Assembly: GCA_013298625.1 (NCBI GenBank) | Contig: JAAFIF010000017.1 | Coordinates: 55,967 to 119,966, forward strand | DNA: 64,000 nucleotides | Origin: Myxococcales bacterium | GTDB taxonomy: Bacteria; Myxococcota_A; Polyangia; Polyangiales; Ga0077539 | Direction: 5' to 3' | Shown: piece after piece, positions 29,494 through 37,798 of the stretch | Layout: each line of letters begins with the position of its first letter | Position numbering within the stretch: position 1 is the first letter of the stretch | The notes under the pieces: generated by a model | The model's input: only the letters and a program-made list of their open reading frames with translations | The model's database searches: none | What the model was told of the DNA's origin: nothing | Position numbers and translations under genes: made by a program

Positions 29494-30360
29494 TCAGCGA
29501 CGGCCGCGTTGTCCGAGCAGCGCGCTCCACACGTCCCATGGCAGCGAGGCGGGCAACGGCGTGGCCGCGAACCAGACGCGCGCGGCCTCCGATCCTTCGA
29601 GGGCGCGCAGGAGGGTGAGCGCTGGGGGCAGCGAGTGGCTCGCGTCATCGAGCCACGGGGGAGCGTCGAAGATCGCTCGGTGCACAGTGCAGCCTCGCTC
29701 GTCGCAGAGGCGTTGATAGCGGCCGTGCGCGCGAAAGAGCGAGAGCAACGGCGACGAGAGCTCGTCGCGCGGGTCGTCGAGCTCGATCGAAAACGACCAG
29801 GGGTGCGGCCAGCGCGCCGCTCCGCTTGCGACGAGGCGGCCGAGCGCGACGGCCTCGATCACCGGCGCGCTGTCGCGTCGGGCTGTGATCACCGTCGCGA
29901 GCGCCTCGATTGCGGTCTCGGGTCGCGCGGCCTGCACGTGGGCAACGAGCCTCGCGCGATCGGCGTTGTCGACCATGCGGGGGTCGAGCAGCAGCGAACG
30001 CGCAGCGGCGGCGCGGAGCTCCGAGTCGCGCTCGTCGTCGAGCGCGCGCAATCGCAGTTGCAGCGCTTCGAACGGCAGTGGCGTCGCAGCGTCTGCGTTT
30101 GCTCGCTGCGTGGCCTCTGCGTCCTCGACGCCGAGTCGATCGAGCTCGTGCTCGTCGATCACCGCTGCCGTGCCGTGCGCGACGCCGAGCAGCGCGGCGA
30201 TCTCTGCGGCGCGGCGCGTTCGGATCACCAGCGCGACCGTGCTGTCGAGCGTCGGCGCGATCGTCAGCCCGAGCGTCGTCAGGCGCAGCGCGATCTGCGC
30301 GCGTCGCTCGTGCTCGTCCGCGTGCTCGATGAACACCGGCTGCGAGGGCGCGACGATCAC
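29494..30360 (-). CDS. last protein of the AAA+ cluster, possible BRCT-like N-terminus
   Basis: GTG 30360 overlaps the stop of the TPR-Clp gene (GTGA, 30357-30360). The product has 288 residues. The first about 80 (ALRLTTLGLTIAPTLDSTVALVI, then AVIDEHELDRLGV) have the strand-helix order and the 'value of label, then stored element' feel of BRCT domains, but the match is by eye only. The middle (DERDSELRAAAARSLLLD, ALATVITARRDSAPVIEAVALGRLV) is helical and repeat-like, as in HEAT solenoids. The end has two Trp-rich loops (WPHPWSF, WDVWSALL) and a Cys pair (CDERGC). No enzyme motif is seen. Tight coupling suggests it works with the AAA+ proteins as adaptor or target binder. Confidence 0.72.
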   Translation of the reverse strand: MIVAPSQPVFIEHADEHERRAQIALRLTTLGLTIAPTLDSTVALVIRTRRAAEIAALLGVAHGTAAVIDEHELDRLGVEDAEATQRANADAATPLPFEALQLRLRALDDERDSELRAAAARSLLLDPRMVDNADRARLVAHVQAARPETAIEALATVITARRDSAPVIEAVALGRLVASGAARWPHPWSFSIELDDPRDELSSPLLSLFRAHGRYQRLCDERGCTVHRAIFDAPPWLDDASHSLPPALTLLRALEGSEAARVWFAATPLPASLPWDVWSALLGQRGRR

Positions 30361-32660
30361 TCGATCGCGCACGAGAGTCGACCCTCCATCGCGCGCGCGA
30401 CGATCGTGAGGTCCGAGCGCGTGGCGAGCTCGATCGCCGTGGCGAACAGCTCGCGCTCGCAGCGCGCCCGCAGCTCTCGCGCGTTCGCCGAGCCGTCGAG
30501 CAGCAGCTCGATCGCCGAGTCCTCGACGCGCAGGCGAATCGCGTGGCGGGCGAGCGCCGCCCCACCGTCGTCGATGAACCTCCGCGCGAGCGCGCGTCGT
30601 TCGTCGCGCGAGAGCGGCTCGAACGAGACCGTCGCGTCGAGCGTCGCCGCGAGCGAAGCGCCGAGCAGCTCGGCGGCCTGCGCGAGCTCTGCCTTGACGT
30701 TGGTGAGCGAAAATCCAGGGCGAGATCGGGTGCTCTCGGCGCGGTGGGTGACGAGCACCACCAGCGCGCGTCGCAGGTCCGCGCTGTCGCCGCGCGCGTC
30801 GGTGAGCGCCGCGTCGCGGAGCGCGTTGGCGAGCATCGCGCGGGCGTCGGGGTGCGCTTGCTCGGGGTTGTCCAAGCAGAGGACCGCGTTGGGCTGCGCG
30901 CGCAGCGCGCGCAACAGGGGCGCGCCGTCGTCGTAGCCGACGTAGCCAGCGGAGGTGCCGACGAGCTTCGCGAGGTCGTGGCGTTCGGCCACCGACGCCA
31001 GGTCGAACTGAATGATCGGACGATCGAGCGCGGCGGCGAGGGCGCGCAGCGCGCAGTGCTTTCCGACGGACGAGGGGCCGAGGAGGTAGAGGACAGCGCG
31101 CGCGCGGCGCTGGCTGGGATCGCGCATCGCGCTCAGCGAGACCGCGCTCGCCAACGCCCGCACCGTGGCCTCGTGCCCGATCACCGCGCTCGTCAACGCG
31201 GTGCGTGCGCGCTCGCTCAGCGCTCCGGGCGTCGCGCGCAGCTGATCGACGGTGCTCGACGCCATGGTCGCGACCGTCGCGAGCACGTGCTCGCTCGTCA
31301 CGCGCGCGGCTCCATCGCGCGCCGCTCGCACGCACGCGCGATCGAGAACGTCCACACCGACGTCGGGCATCCGTCGATCCGCGAGCCACTGCGAGGCGAG
31401 CTTGCGGCACTCGTCGACGCGTTCGTCGTCGATCGAGACTCCGTGGTGCCGACCAAATTCTGTGGCGGACGCCCGCAGGATCGCGCGCAACGATCGCTCG
31501 TCGGGCTCGCGGACGGACACGCGCTCGAAGCGCCGAGCGAGCGCCGGATCGCGCTGAATCGTGCGCTCGTAGCCCTCGTCCGTGGTGGCGCCGATCAGCG
31601 AGAGCTCGCCGCGCGCCATCGCTGGCTTGAGCACCTCTGCGACGCTGAGCTGTCCGGGAGCGGCGCTGGCCACGAGGGTATGGACCTCGTCGAGAAACAA
31701 GATGGTCGACCGCCGCTCGCGTAGCTCTTCGAGGATGCGCTGCAGCCTCGACTCGAGCTCGCCGCGAAGCGACGTGCCCGCGGTCAGCGACGCCATGCTC
31801 ACCTCGACGATCCTCGCCCCCCGCAGCGCTGGTGGGACGCGCCCGTCAGCGATGCGATGCGCGAGCGCTTCCACGATGGCGGTCTTTCCGACGCCCGCGG
31901 GCCCGACGAGGCATGGGTTGCTCTTGCGCCGCCGCGCGAGCACGTCGATGAGCTGCTCGATCTCGTCGTCGCGCCCCGTCGCGCGTTCGAGTCGCCCCGC
32001 GCGGGCGAGGGCGCACAGGTCTCGTCCCACTCGGTCGAGCGCGCTGTCGTGCGAGCTCGGCGCGCGCTGCGAGCTCGCCAGGACCGCGGGCGGCGCGGCC
32101 AGCTGCTCGTCCGGCGTCGTCGCTTCGATCGCCTCGCGCAGCGCGCGGGTGCGACGGTCATCCGGTAGTTCTCCCAGCAAATCGAGGGCGCTCTTGCGCG
32201 CCGACGCGGCGAGCGTGGCCCGTCCCGCGAGCGCAGAGAGCGCGTCGGTCGCCTCGTCGCAACGATCCGCGCGCACGAGGGCGAGGGCGAGGTTGACTCG
32301 CGCGCTCGGGTCTCGATCGTCGATCGCGATGGCCTCGCGACAACGCTCGATCGCTTCATCGACGCGACCGACGGCGGCGTACATTCCGCCGAGGCGCGCC
32401 AAGGTCTGCGCGTCCGATGGCGCGAGGTCGCGCGCGCGCTCTGCGGCGAGCACGGCGCGGGTCGAGTGGCCCATGTAGAAGAGCGCTCGCGACAGAAGCG
32501 AGTGCGCGACGGACAGCGAGGGATGTTGGGCGACCAGCGCCTCGGCGCGCTCTCGCGCTGGCTCCCAGTGGCCTGTGCGAAGCAGCGCCTCGACCTCGGC
32601 GCAATCGCGGTCGAACGATGCCCGATCAACGGGGCTTGCGGCGACGCGACGACGGCTCAT
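30357..32660 (-). CDS. TPR-fused Clp-type double AAA+ ATPase with degenerate second ATPase site
   Basis: The product has 767 residues. Instead of a Clp N-domain, it starts with about 150 residues of TPR-like helices (AHSLLSRALFYMGHSTRAVLAAERARDLAPSDAQ). D1 is intact, with LVGPAGVGKTAIVEAL near 250, LFLDEVHTL near 320 and an Arg-finger region ARRFERV. D2 begins near 530 with GPSSVGKH, where the usual Thr/Ser after Lys is His, and its Walker B reads CLDNPEQAHPD, with Asn in place of the catalytic Glu. So D1 probably hydrolyses ATP while D2 is structural. No ClpP-docking IGF/L loop is recognised, so unfolding without proteolysis (ClpB/ClpV-like) is more likely. Both ends overlap neighbouring genes by 4 nt. 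Confidence 0.88.
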   Translation of the reverse strand: MSRRRVAASPVDRASFDRDCAEVEALLRTGHWEPARERAEALVAQHPSLSVAHSLLSRALFYMGHSTRAVLAAERARDLAPSDAQTLARLGGMYAAVGRVDEAIERCREAIAIDDRDPSARVNLALALVRADRCDEATDALSALAGRATLAASARKSALDLLGELPDDRRTRALREAIEATTPDEQLAAPPAVLASSQRAPSSHDSALDRVGRDLCALARAGRLERATGRDDEIEQLIDVLARRRKSNPCLVGPAGVGKTAIVEALAHRIADGRVPPALRGARIVEVSMASLTAGTSLRGELESRLQRILEELRERRSTILFLDEVHTLVASAAPGQLSVAEVLKPAMARGELSLIGATTDEGYERTIQRDPALARRFERVSVREPDERSLRAILRASATEFGRHHGVSIDDERVDECRKLASQWLADRRMPDVGVDVLDRACVRAARDGAARVTSEHVLATVATMASSTVDQLRATPGALSERARTALTSAVIGHEATVRALASAVSLSAMRDPSQRRARAVLYLLGPSSVGKHCALRALAAALDRPIIQFDLASVAERHDLAKLVGTSAGYVGYDDGAPLLRALRAQPNAVLCLDNPEQAHPDARAMLANALRDAALTDARGDSADLRRALVVLVTHRAESTRSRPGFSLTNVKAELAQAAELLGASLAATLDATVSFEPLSRDERRALARRFIDDGGAALARHAIRLRVEDSAIELLLDGSANARELRARCERELFATAIELATRSDLTIVARAMEGRLSCAIE

Positions 32661-33517
32661 GACTCGACGGCCTCGACCGCGAACAGACCGCACGACGGAC
32701 AGCGACGGGACGGAGCGCACCTCGCGCACGCCGCGCGGCGACAGCGCGCGCATCGTCGAGCGCAGTGCCCGCAGCGCGGCGCGACGCAGCCTGCGCACAA
32801 CGCCCACCGCGCTGCAGCGCGCCCGCAGCCATCGCAGCGGGGAAGCACGCGCTCGGCGCCCGACCGCGCCTCGGTCTCGAGCGTCGCCCAGCCAGCGTCC
32901 GACGACAAGCGCCAGCGAGCCGCGCGGGTCTTCTGCCGCACGATCACGACGGCTCTCGGGTCGAGGACCAGCGTTGGCGCGACGAGCGCGCGGGTCGCGT
33001 CCATCACCGCGGCGCCGCGCGTCGCGAGCGCAGCGCGATGGTCGACGTGCGCCTCGTCGATCGCGTCGAGCACGAATTCGCGCGCGCGAGCGAGCGCGTC
33101 GTTGCCCCGCGCGAGCATCGCGTCGATCTGCGGCGCGAAGACGCTTCTGGCGTGAGGCTCGACCTCGCGCGCCGCGCGCTCGATGCATCGCGCGGCCTCG
33201 GCTTGGTCGAGCGGTTCGCGCGCAAATCGCGCGGCCATCGCCGTCCAAGCGTCGAACGGCTCGAGCCCTTCGCGGGTCTCGATCGTCGAGTCGTCGGCGG
33301 TGACCGTGAACCACGTCGAGCCGCGCGCGCTCGGCGCGATGGACGCTTCGACGAGCACCGCGACGGTGGTGCGCAGTCCATCGATCGGCGCGCCCGAGCG
33401 CGCCACGCGGGCTCCTGCGATCGGCGTGGGCTTCGGCGCAGCGCCTGCCGGCGCGGTCGCGCGCGCCGCGGCGCAAAGGGCGCTCCGCTCTGTCGACGCA
33501 TCGCCCGTTCGCCTCAT
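32657..33517 (-). CDS. multi-zinc-site protein of the AAA+ cluster
   Basis: ATG 33517 gives 286 residues; the upstream in-frame part is unlikely. The N-terminal 220 residues form a mixed domain with APTLVLDPRAVVIVRQ and FTVTADDSTIETREG, of no recognised family. The last about 65 residues are packed with CxxC pairs: CDGCG, CAGC, CGHC, CARC, CRRAACARC and CPSC. That is enough for three to five zinc ions, perhaps in a cross-brace as in RING or B-box modules. Its stop overlaps the TPR-Clp ATG (ATGA). Such zinc modules usually bind proteins or nucleic acid. It is probably an adaptor for the AAA+ machine, which is inference from operon position. Confidence 0.75.
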   Translation of the reverse strand: MRRTGDASTERSALCAAARATAPAGAAPKPTPIAGARVARSGAPIDGLRTTVAVLVEASIAPSARGSTWFTVTADDSTIETREGLEPFDAWTAMAARFAREPLDQAEAARCIERAAREVEPHARSVFAPQIDAMLARGNDALARAREFVLDAIDEAHVDHRAALATRGAAVMDATRALVAPTLVLDPRAVVIVRQKTRAARWRLSSDAGWATLETEARSGAERVLPRCDGCGRAAARWALCAGCVAPRCGHCARRCARCRRAACARCAPSRRCPSCGLFAVEAVES

Positions 33518-33578
33518 CAGCGATTCACTACCGCGAATCGTCGACGCGCGCTCGCACCGAAGATTGACGGTGATTTCG

Positions 33579-34355
33579 TCAACTTCGCGGCGCTGCGTCG
33601 AGCCACCGCTGCAGCGGCGCGAGCGCTGGGGCGAGGGGGTGATCACCCTCGACGCGAAGCGTGGTCCGCGCGAGCAGCGCGCCGAGCGCGGCGTCGTCGG
33701 TCGCCGCGGGACCGCGGCCGAAGCGAGCGACGAACGAGCGCCGAGTGCCCGCGAGCTCGGGTCGCACCAGCGCGATCAGCTCGTGCAGCGACGCGAGCGA
33801 GCGCGCGAGCGGCGCTGGATCTGCAGCGATCAGCCACGCGCGCGCGGAGAGCGCTTCTCGCTGCGCGCGGCTCAGCGAGAGAGCGCGCGCTGCGACGACG
33901 CACTCGGCCTGGTCGATCGCTGCGACGCGACGGGCGATCGGACCGATGGCGAGCTGCGGAAGGTCCGTCCAAACGTCGAGCGAACCGCGCGTCGCGGCGA
34001 CACACTCGACGACGTCGAGCGCTGCGCTCGCCCAAGATTCGTCGGTGGGCGCGAGCAGGACGAGCCTGCCACCGAGCTCGTCGATCGCGCGTCGAGCGGT
34101 CTCGCTCACGCGGGGCGCCGCGCTGATCGACGCGGAGATGCCGGCGAGCGCACCGACGGGCGCCTCACGAATCGTCGGGGTGCGTCGCTCGACCGAGAGC
34201 GCGATCGTCGGGGGTGGCGCGCGCTCGACGCGTTCTCGAGCCAGTCCGCACTGCGCGCACGGCGAGCTGCCCGCCTCGTCGAGCCAGCCGCAGCGCGAGC
34301 ATCGTGCGAAACGACCGGCTGACGAGAGGCCCCAGCGGCTCGGCGCGTCGGTCAC
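33579..34355 (-). CDS. zinc-ribbon protein of the AAA+ cluster
   Basis: GTG 34355 overlaps the stop of the Ycf46-like gene (GTGA, 34352-34355). The product has 258 residues. A zinc ribbon opens the protein (CSRCGW...CAQCG, residues about 18-40). A domain of about 200 residues follows, with AIDELGGRLVLLAPTDESWASAALDVVECVAATRG, QAECVVAARALSLSRAQREAL and ALVRPELAGTRRSFVARFGRG. The strand-helix alternation is Rossmann- or vWA-like, but no metal-site or nucleotide motif is evident. There is a 61-nt gap to the next gene, the only non-overlapping junction in the cluster; an internal start signal may lie there. The function is unknown. Confidence 0.75.
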   Translation of the reverse strand: MTDAPSRWGLSSAGRFARCSRCGWLDEAGSSPCAQCGLARERVERAPPPTIALSVERRTPTIREAPVGALAGISASISAAPRVSETARRAIDELGGRLVLLAPTDESWASAALDVVECVAATRGSLDVWTDLPQLAIGPIARRVAAIDQAECVVAARALSLSRAQREALSARAWLIAADPAPLARSLASLHELIALVRPELAGTRRSFVARFGRGPAATDDAALGALLARTTLRVEGDHPLAPALAPLQRWLDAAPRS

Positions 34356-35851
34356 AAGACGACCCGATGATCGATGGCGTCGCGCATGGAGCTCGCGGGC
34401 CTCGCGCGCCCTTGAGCCCACCGCCGCAGCGCCTCGACGGACTCGCGCGCGGTCTTCGCGAGGGGAACCGTCTCTCGCGCAGCGCGAACGATGTCCGCCT
34501 GCGCGAGCGGTCGCCCCTCGCTGAAGGCGTACAGCAGCGCGGTCACGACGCATTGCTCGATCTCAGCGCCGCTGAACGCCTCGCACGCGTCTGCGAGCGC
34601 GTCGAGGTCGAACTCGTCCGTCGCTCGGCCGCGTCGCGCGAGGTGAATGCGGGCGATTTCGCTGCGCTCGACGCGCGTCGGAAGATCGACGAAGAACACC
34701 TCGTCGAAGCGGCCTTTGCGCAGCAGCTCTGGCGGCAACGCGCTCACGTCGTTGGCTGTCGCCACGACGAACACCGGCGCGTCGCGGTCTTGCAGCCACG
34801 TGAGCAGCGTCGCGAACACGCGACCGCTGATGCCCGAGTCGCCGCGGCCGCTGACGTCCGAGAGCCCTCGATTGACCTCGTCGAGCCAGAGCACGCACGG
34901 CGCGGAGGACTCCGCTTGCGCGAGCGCCCTTCGCACGTTCGCTTCGCTGGCGCCGACGATCCCGTGAAACACTCGGCCGATGTCGAAGCGCAGCAGCGGC
35001 AGTCCCCACCGCGCGGCGACCGCTCGGGCGCAGGTGCTCTTGCCTCCGCCCTGAACGCCGACGACGAACACGCCGCGCGGCGCGTCGACGCCGAACGAGC
35101 GCGCCTCGTCGGTGAGCGCGCGCGCTCGCAAGTCGAGCCAGCGCTTGAGCGCGTCGAGGCCGCCGAGTCGATCGAGCGAGGCGTCCGTGTCGATCGGCTC
35201 GAGCAGCGCTCCGTCGTGAATGGCCCTCGCACCCTCGCGCCGAACTTCTTCAATGGCGCGATGGTCGATGGGGTCGAACCGCACGATCGCGCGGCGCAGC
35301 GCGAGCGCGAACGCGTCCGCGCGCAGCCCTTTCGCGGCGGTGACGATGGCGCGCACGGCGTCCTCCTGCAGCGTCGGGGCGAGCGCTCGGGCGACGCGCG
35401 CGAGCTCTTCGCTGGTCGGCGGCGCGGCGACCACCCGCGCGCTCTCGGCGCGCAGCTCCGCGAGCGGACACGGCCCGGCGCCGACCATGACGATGGCCTT
35501 GCCTTGGCTCGCGAGCGACGACGGTGCTTCGCGCAGGCGGCGCGCCACCAGCGCCTGCGTGAGAAACGGCGCGACGTCGAGCAGGACGAGCACAGCCCTG
35601 GCGTCCATCCTTGCAAACGCGTCGAGCGCAGCGAGCGGGTCCTGCGTGCGCGTGTCGACCGCGCTCGATCGCAGCGGGTGCAGGCCGCGCGCGCACGACC
35701 ACAGCGTGACCGACCGCTGGGCGCGGGCGCTCGACCGCTCGATCGCTGCGATCGCCCGAGGCTCTTCGTCGCTGTCGAGCCACACGATCGGCGCTCCGGC
35801 GCGCAGCGTGACGTCGAGCTCGTCCTCCCAATTTGCGAACGAACCGCGCAT
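34352..35851 (-). CDS. Ycf46-like AAA+ ATPase, first gene of the cluster
   Basis: ATG 35851 gives 499 residues starting MRGSFANWEDELDV. The N-terminal half (VTLRAGAPIVWLDSDEEPRAI, ALVLLDVAPFL, KAIVMVGAGPCPLAELRAES) is the degenerate first module seen in Ycf46 proteins. The C-terminal AAA+ module has Walker A VVGVQGGGKST (about 264), Walker B VLWLDEVNRG (about 317), sensor VVATANDVSALP and an Arg-finger segment LRKGRFDEVFFVDLP. Ycf46-like ATPases are widespread in cyanobacteria and in some gliding or stress systems, with roles in carbon-uptake control. This one is promoter-proximal and divergent from maf, so it probably sets expression of the five-gene unit. Confidence 0.86.
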   Translation of the reverse strand: MRGSFANWEDELDVTLRAGAPIVWLDSDEEPRAIAAIERSSARAQRSVTLWSCARGLHPLRSSAVDTRTQDPLAALDAFARMDARAVLVLLDVAPFLTQALVARRLREAPSSLASQGKAIVMVGAGPCPLAELRAESARVVAAPPTSEELARVARALAPTLQEDAVRAIVTAAKGLRADAFALALRRAIVRFDPIDHRAIEEVRREGARAIHDGALLEPIDTDASLDRLGGLDALKRWLDLRARALTDEARSFGVDAPRGVFVVGVQGGGKSTCARAVAARWGLPLLRFDIGRVFHGIVGASEANVRRALAQAESSAPCVLWLDEVNRGLSDVSGRGDSGISGRVFATLLTWLQDRDAPVFVVATANDVSALPPELLRKGRFDEVFFVDLPTRVERSEIARIHLARRGRATDEFDLDALADACEAFSGAEIEQCVVTALLYAFSEGRPLAQADIVRAARETVPLAKTARESVEALRRWAQGRARPASSMRDAIDHRVVL

Positions 35852-35981
35852 CTCGTCGGCAGCATACCGCGGCCGAGCGCTGGGGGCGCCGACGTTGTGC
35901 GGCCCACGCCGCGGGGTCCTCCGCGGGCCGCGAAACCTTCGGTTGACGTTCTGTAAATCCAAGGCATGTTGTGTGGAGTCG

Positions 35982-36608
35982 ATGCGTCAACGAGTCAGCG
36001 CACAGAGTCCGCTCGTTCTCGGGTCGCGCTCACCTCGACGCGCGCAGCTGCTCGAGCAGTGCGGCGTTCCGTTCGAGGTGTTCGCGGTCGAGGTCGATGA
36101 GCGCATGCAGCCCGGCGAGCGCCCAGACGCGCTCGCGACGCGGCTGGCGCGACAGAAGGGCGCCGCGACCGTCAGCGCGTTTCAGCGGTCTGGACGCGAC
36201 CCGAGCGAGCGCTGGTTTCTCTGCGCCGACACGATCGTCCACGTGCAGGGCGAGCTGCTCGGCAAGCCGCGGGACGAGCACGACGCGCGCCGGATGCTGC
36301 GGTTGCTCTCGGGCCGAACGCACCACGTGACCACGGGCTTCGTTGTTCACAGCGCGGACGTGTTCGACGCGCCGGTGTACGCCGAGAGCACCGCGGTCAC
36401 CTTTCGTCCCATCAGCGAGGACGAAGTGCAGCGCTACACGGGCATCGGAGAGGGCGTCGACAAGGCGGGAGGCTACGCGATCCAAGGCGTGGCGAGCGCG
36501 TTCTGCGAGCGCCTCGAAGGGTCGTACGCCAACGTCGTCGGCCTGCCGATCCATCGCGTGGTCGAAGTGCTACTCGACCTCGGCGCGCTCGATGGATTTC
36601 CGCTGTGA
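35982..36608 (+). CDS. maf: Maf-family nucleoside triphosphate pyrophosphatase
   Basis: ATG 35982 follows GGAG with a 4-nt gap; the in-frame GTG at 35973 is possible. The product has 208 residues, typical for Maf/YhdE. Signatures are LGSRSPRRAQLLEQCGVPF (residues about 13-31), EVDERMQPGERPD, FLCADTIVHVQGELLGKP (the substrate-binding Asp) and GYAIQG near 150. The family hydrolyses dTTP/UTP or m7GTP and related modified nucleotides and prevents them from entering nucleic acids; septum-inhibition effects were seen on overexpression in Bacillus. Its TGA overlaps the GTG of yggS at 36605-36608, so the two are co-translated. The upstream 130 bp also serves the divergent AAA+ cluster. Confidence 0.93.
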   Translation: MRQRVSAQSPLVLGSRSPRRAQLLEQCGVPFEVFAVEVDERMQPGERPDALATRLARQKGAATVSAFQRSGRDPSERWFLCADTIVHVQGELLGKPRDEHDARRMLRLLSGRTHHVTTGFVVHSADVFDAPVYAESTAVTFRPISEDEVQRYTGIGEGVDKAGGYAIQGVASAFCERLEGSYANVVGLPIHRVVEVLLDLGALDGFPL

Positions 36609-37330
36609 TCGATGACGGACGGCGCCACGCCGTCGCCGCCTCGCTGCAGGCCGTTCGCGCGCGCATCGACGCGGCGTGCGCGGCGTGCGGCCGTGAGCCA
36701 GGCGAAGTACGTCTCGTCGCGGTATCGAAGTTTCACGACGACGCGTCGGTCCGCGCTGCGTTCGACGCGGGCCAGCGCGCGTTCGGAGAAAACTACGTCC
36801 AAGAGCTCTGCGCCAAGTCCGCCGCGCTCGCGGACTGTTCGGGCATCGAGTGGCACGTGATCGGTCACCTCCAGCGCAACAAGGCTCGCGACGTCGTGGC
36901 CCGCGCGGCGATGGTGCACACCGTCGACAGCGCACGGCTGGCGGCGGCGCTCGATCGGCAGTGCGCAGAGCAGGGCCGCTCGTTGCCCGTGCTCGTGCAG
37001 GTCAACGTCGGAGCAGAGTCGCAGAAGTCAGGGTGCGCGCCGGACGAGCTGTCGGCGGTGCTCGACGCGTGCGCAGGGCTCTCTCACGTGCGCGTGCGAG
37101 GGCTGATGACCGTGCCGCCCGAGACGGACGAAGCTGCGGAGTCTCTGCGGTATTTCGAGATGCTCGCGACGCTTCGAGACGCGCACGGCGGGCGCTCGGC
37201 GTTGCCGGAGCTCTCGATGGGGATGACGCACGACCTCGAGCACGCCGTTCGCGCCGGCGCCACGCTCGTCCGCGTCGGAACAGCCATCTTCGGCGCCCGC
37301 GCCCACCCATCGCCCGCCGGCGAACGCTAG
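36605..37330 (+). CDS. yggS: PLP homeostasis protein (YggS/PLPBP family)
   Basis: Start GTG 36605 overlaps maf's stop. The 241-residue product has the YggS fold-type III barrel: VRLVAVSKFHDDASVRAAFDAG with the PLP-binding Lys about 42, GENYVQEL, EWHVIGHLQRNKAR, VLVQVNVGAESQKSG, LSHVRVRGLMTVPP and [29 protein letters not shown], where the phosphate is bound. YggS proteins carry pyridoxal phosphate and balance vitamin B6, affecting amino- and keto-acid levels; they are not decarboxylases or racemases. A maf-yggS-zapA neighbourhood is seen around cell division genes in other bacteria, though here zapA is on the other strand. Confidence 0.95.
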   Translation: MIDDGRRHAVAASLQAVRARIDAACAACGREPGEVRLVAVSKFHDDASVRAAFDAGQRAFGENYVQELCAKSAALADCSGIEWHVIGHLQRNKARDVVARAAMVHTVDSARLAAALDRQCAEQGRSLPVLVQVNVGAESQKSGCAPDELSAVLDACAGLSHVRVRGLMTVPPETDEAAESLRYFEMLATLRDAHGGRSALPELSMGMTHDLEHAVRAGATLVRVGTAIFGARAHPSPAGER

Positions 37331-37355
37331 CTCGCCGCAGCGCGACGGTCGTCGC

Positions 37356-37748
37356 TCAGGCCGAATCGCTCGCCGCGTGCATCGTGTCTTCGACGGCGAG
37401 CGCGCGATCGATCTCTTCGATCGCGTCTGCGATCGCGCGCCGCGCTGCGACTTCGACCTCGCGCTCGCGCGCTTCGGCCTGCGCGATCGCGCGCCGCGCT
37501 TGCTCTTTGGCCTCGTCGGCGCGGCGCTTGGCTTCGTTGAGCTCGTCGGCCAGGTCCAACGCGACCAACGCGAGCACCGTCGCGGGCGTCGCGTTGCGCG
37601 TCGATCCGTGAATGGTCGCGAACCGCTCGTTGACGAGCTGCGCGAGCTCGACCAGATGCGACTCATCGGCGTGCGCGCGAAGTCGAATGCGCTGTCCGCC
37701 GATCTCGAGCGCGATCGCTGCGCGCGGCTTGTCGAGTTCGGACGTCAT
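37356..37748 (-). CDS. zapA: cell division protein ZapA
   Basis: ATG 37748 gives 130 residues. The N-terminal part (IALEIGGQRIRLRAHADESHLVELAQLVNERF) is the dimerisation domain of ZapA, and the C-terminal part is a long coiled coil (LADELNEAKRRADEAKEQARRAIAQAEAREREVEVAAR). ZapA bundles FtsZ filaments at the division ring. It is last in a minus-strand unit that includes a roadblock-like protein, a GH35-like protein and a PPIase-like lipoprotein, and it lies 50 nt after the preceding gene. The coiled coil is longer than in E. coli ZapA (109 residues), mostly by an Arg/Glu/Ala-rich extension. Its end is 25 nt from the end of yggS on the opposite strand. Confidence 0.85.
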   Translation of the reverse strand: MTSELDKPRAAIALEIGGQRIRLRAHADESHLVELAQLVNERFATIHGSTRNATPATVLALVALDLADELNEAKRRADEAKEQARRAIAQAEAREREVEVAARRAIADAIEEIDRALAVEDTMHAASDSA

Positions 37749-37798
37749 CGCAAGCACCTTACCGATCGCGCACCCTTCGTTCAAGGGCCGCTGCGCGG

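Noticed and set aside
35943..35975. TTGACG followed by a weak ATGTTG as a sigma-70 promoter of maf
   Set aside because: The -35 looks good but the -10 hexamer matches poorly; there is not enough evidence to call it.
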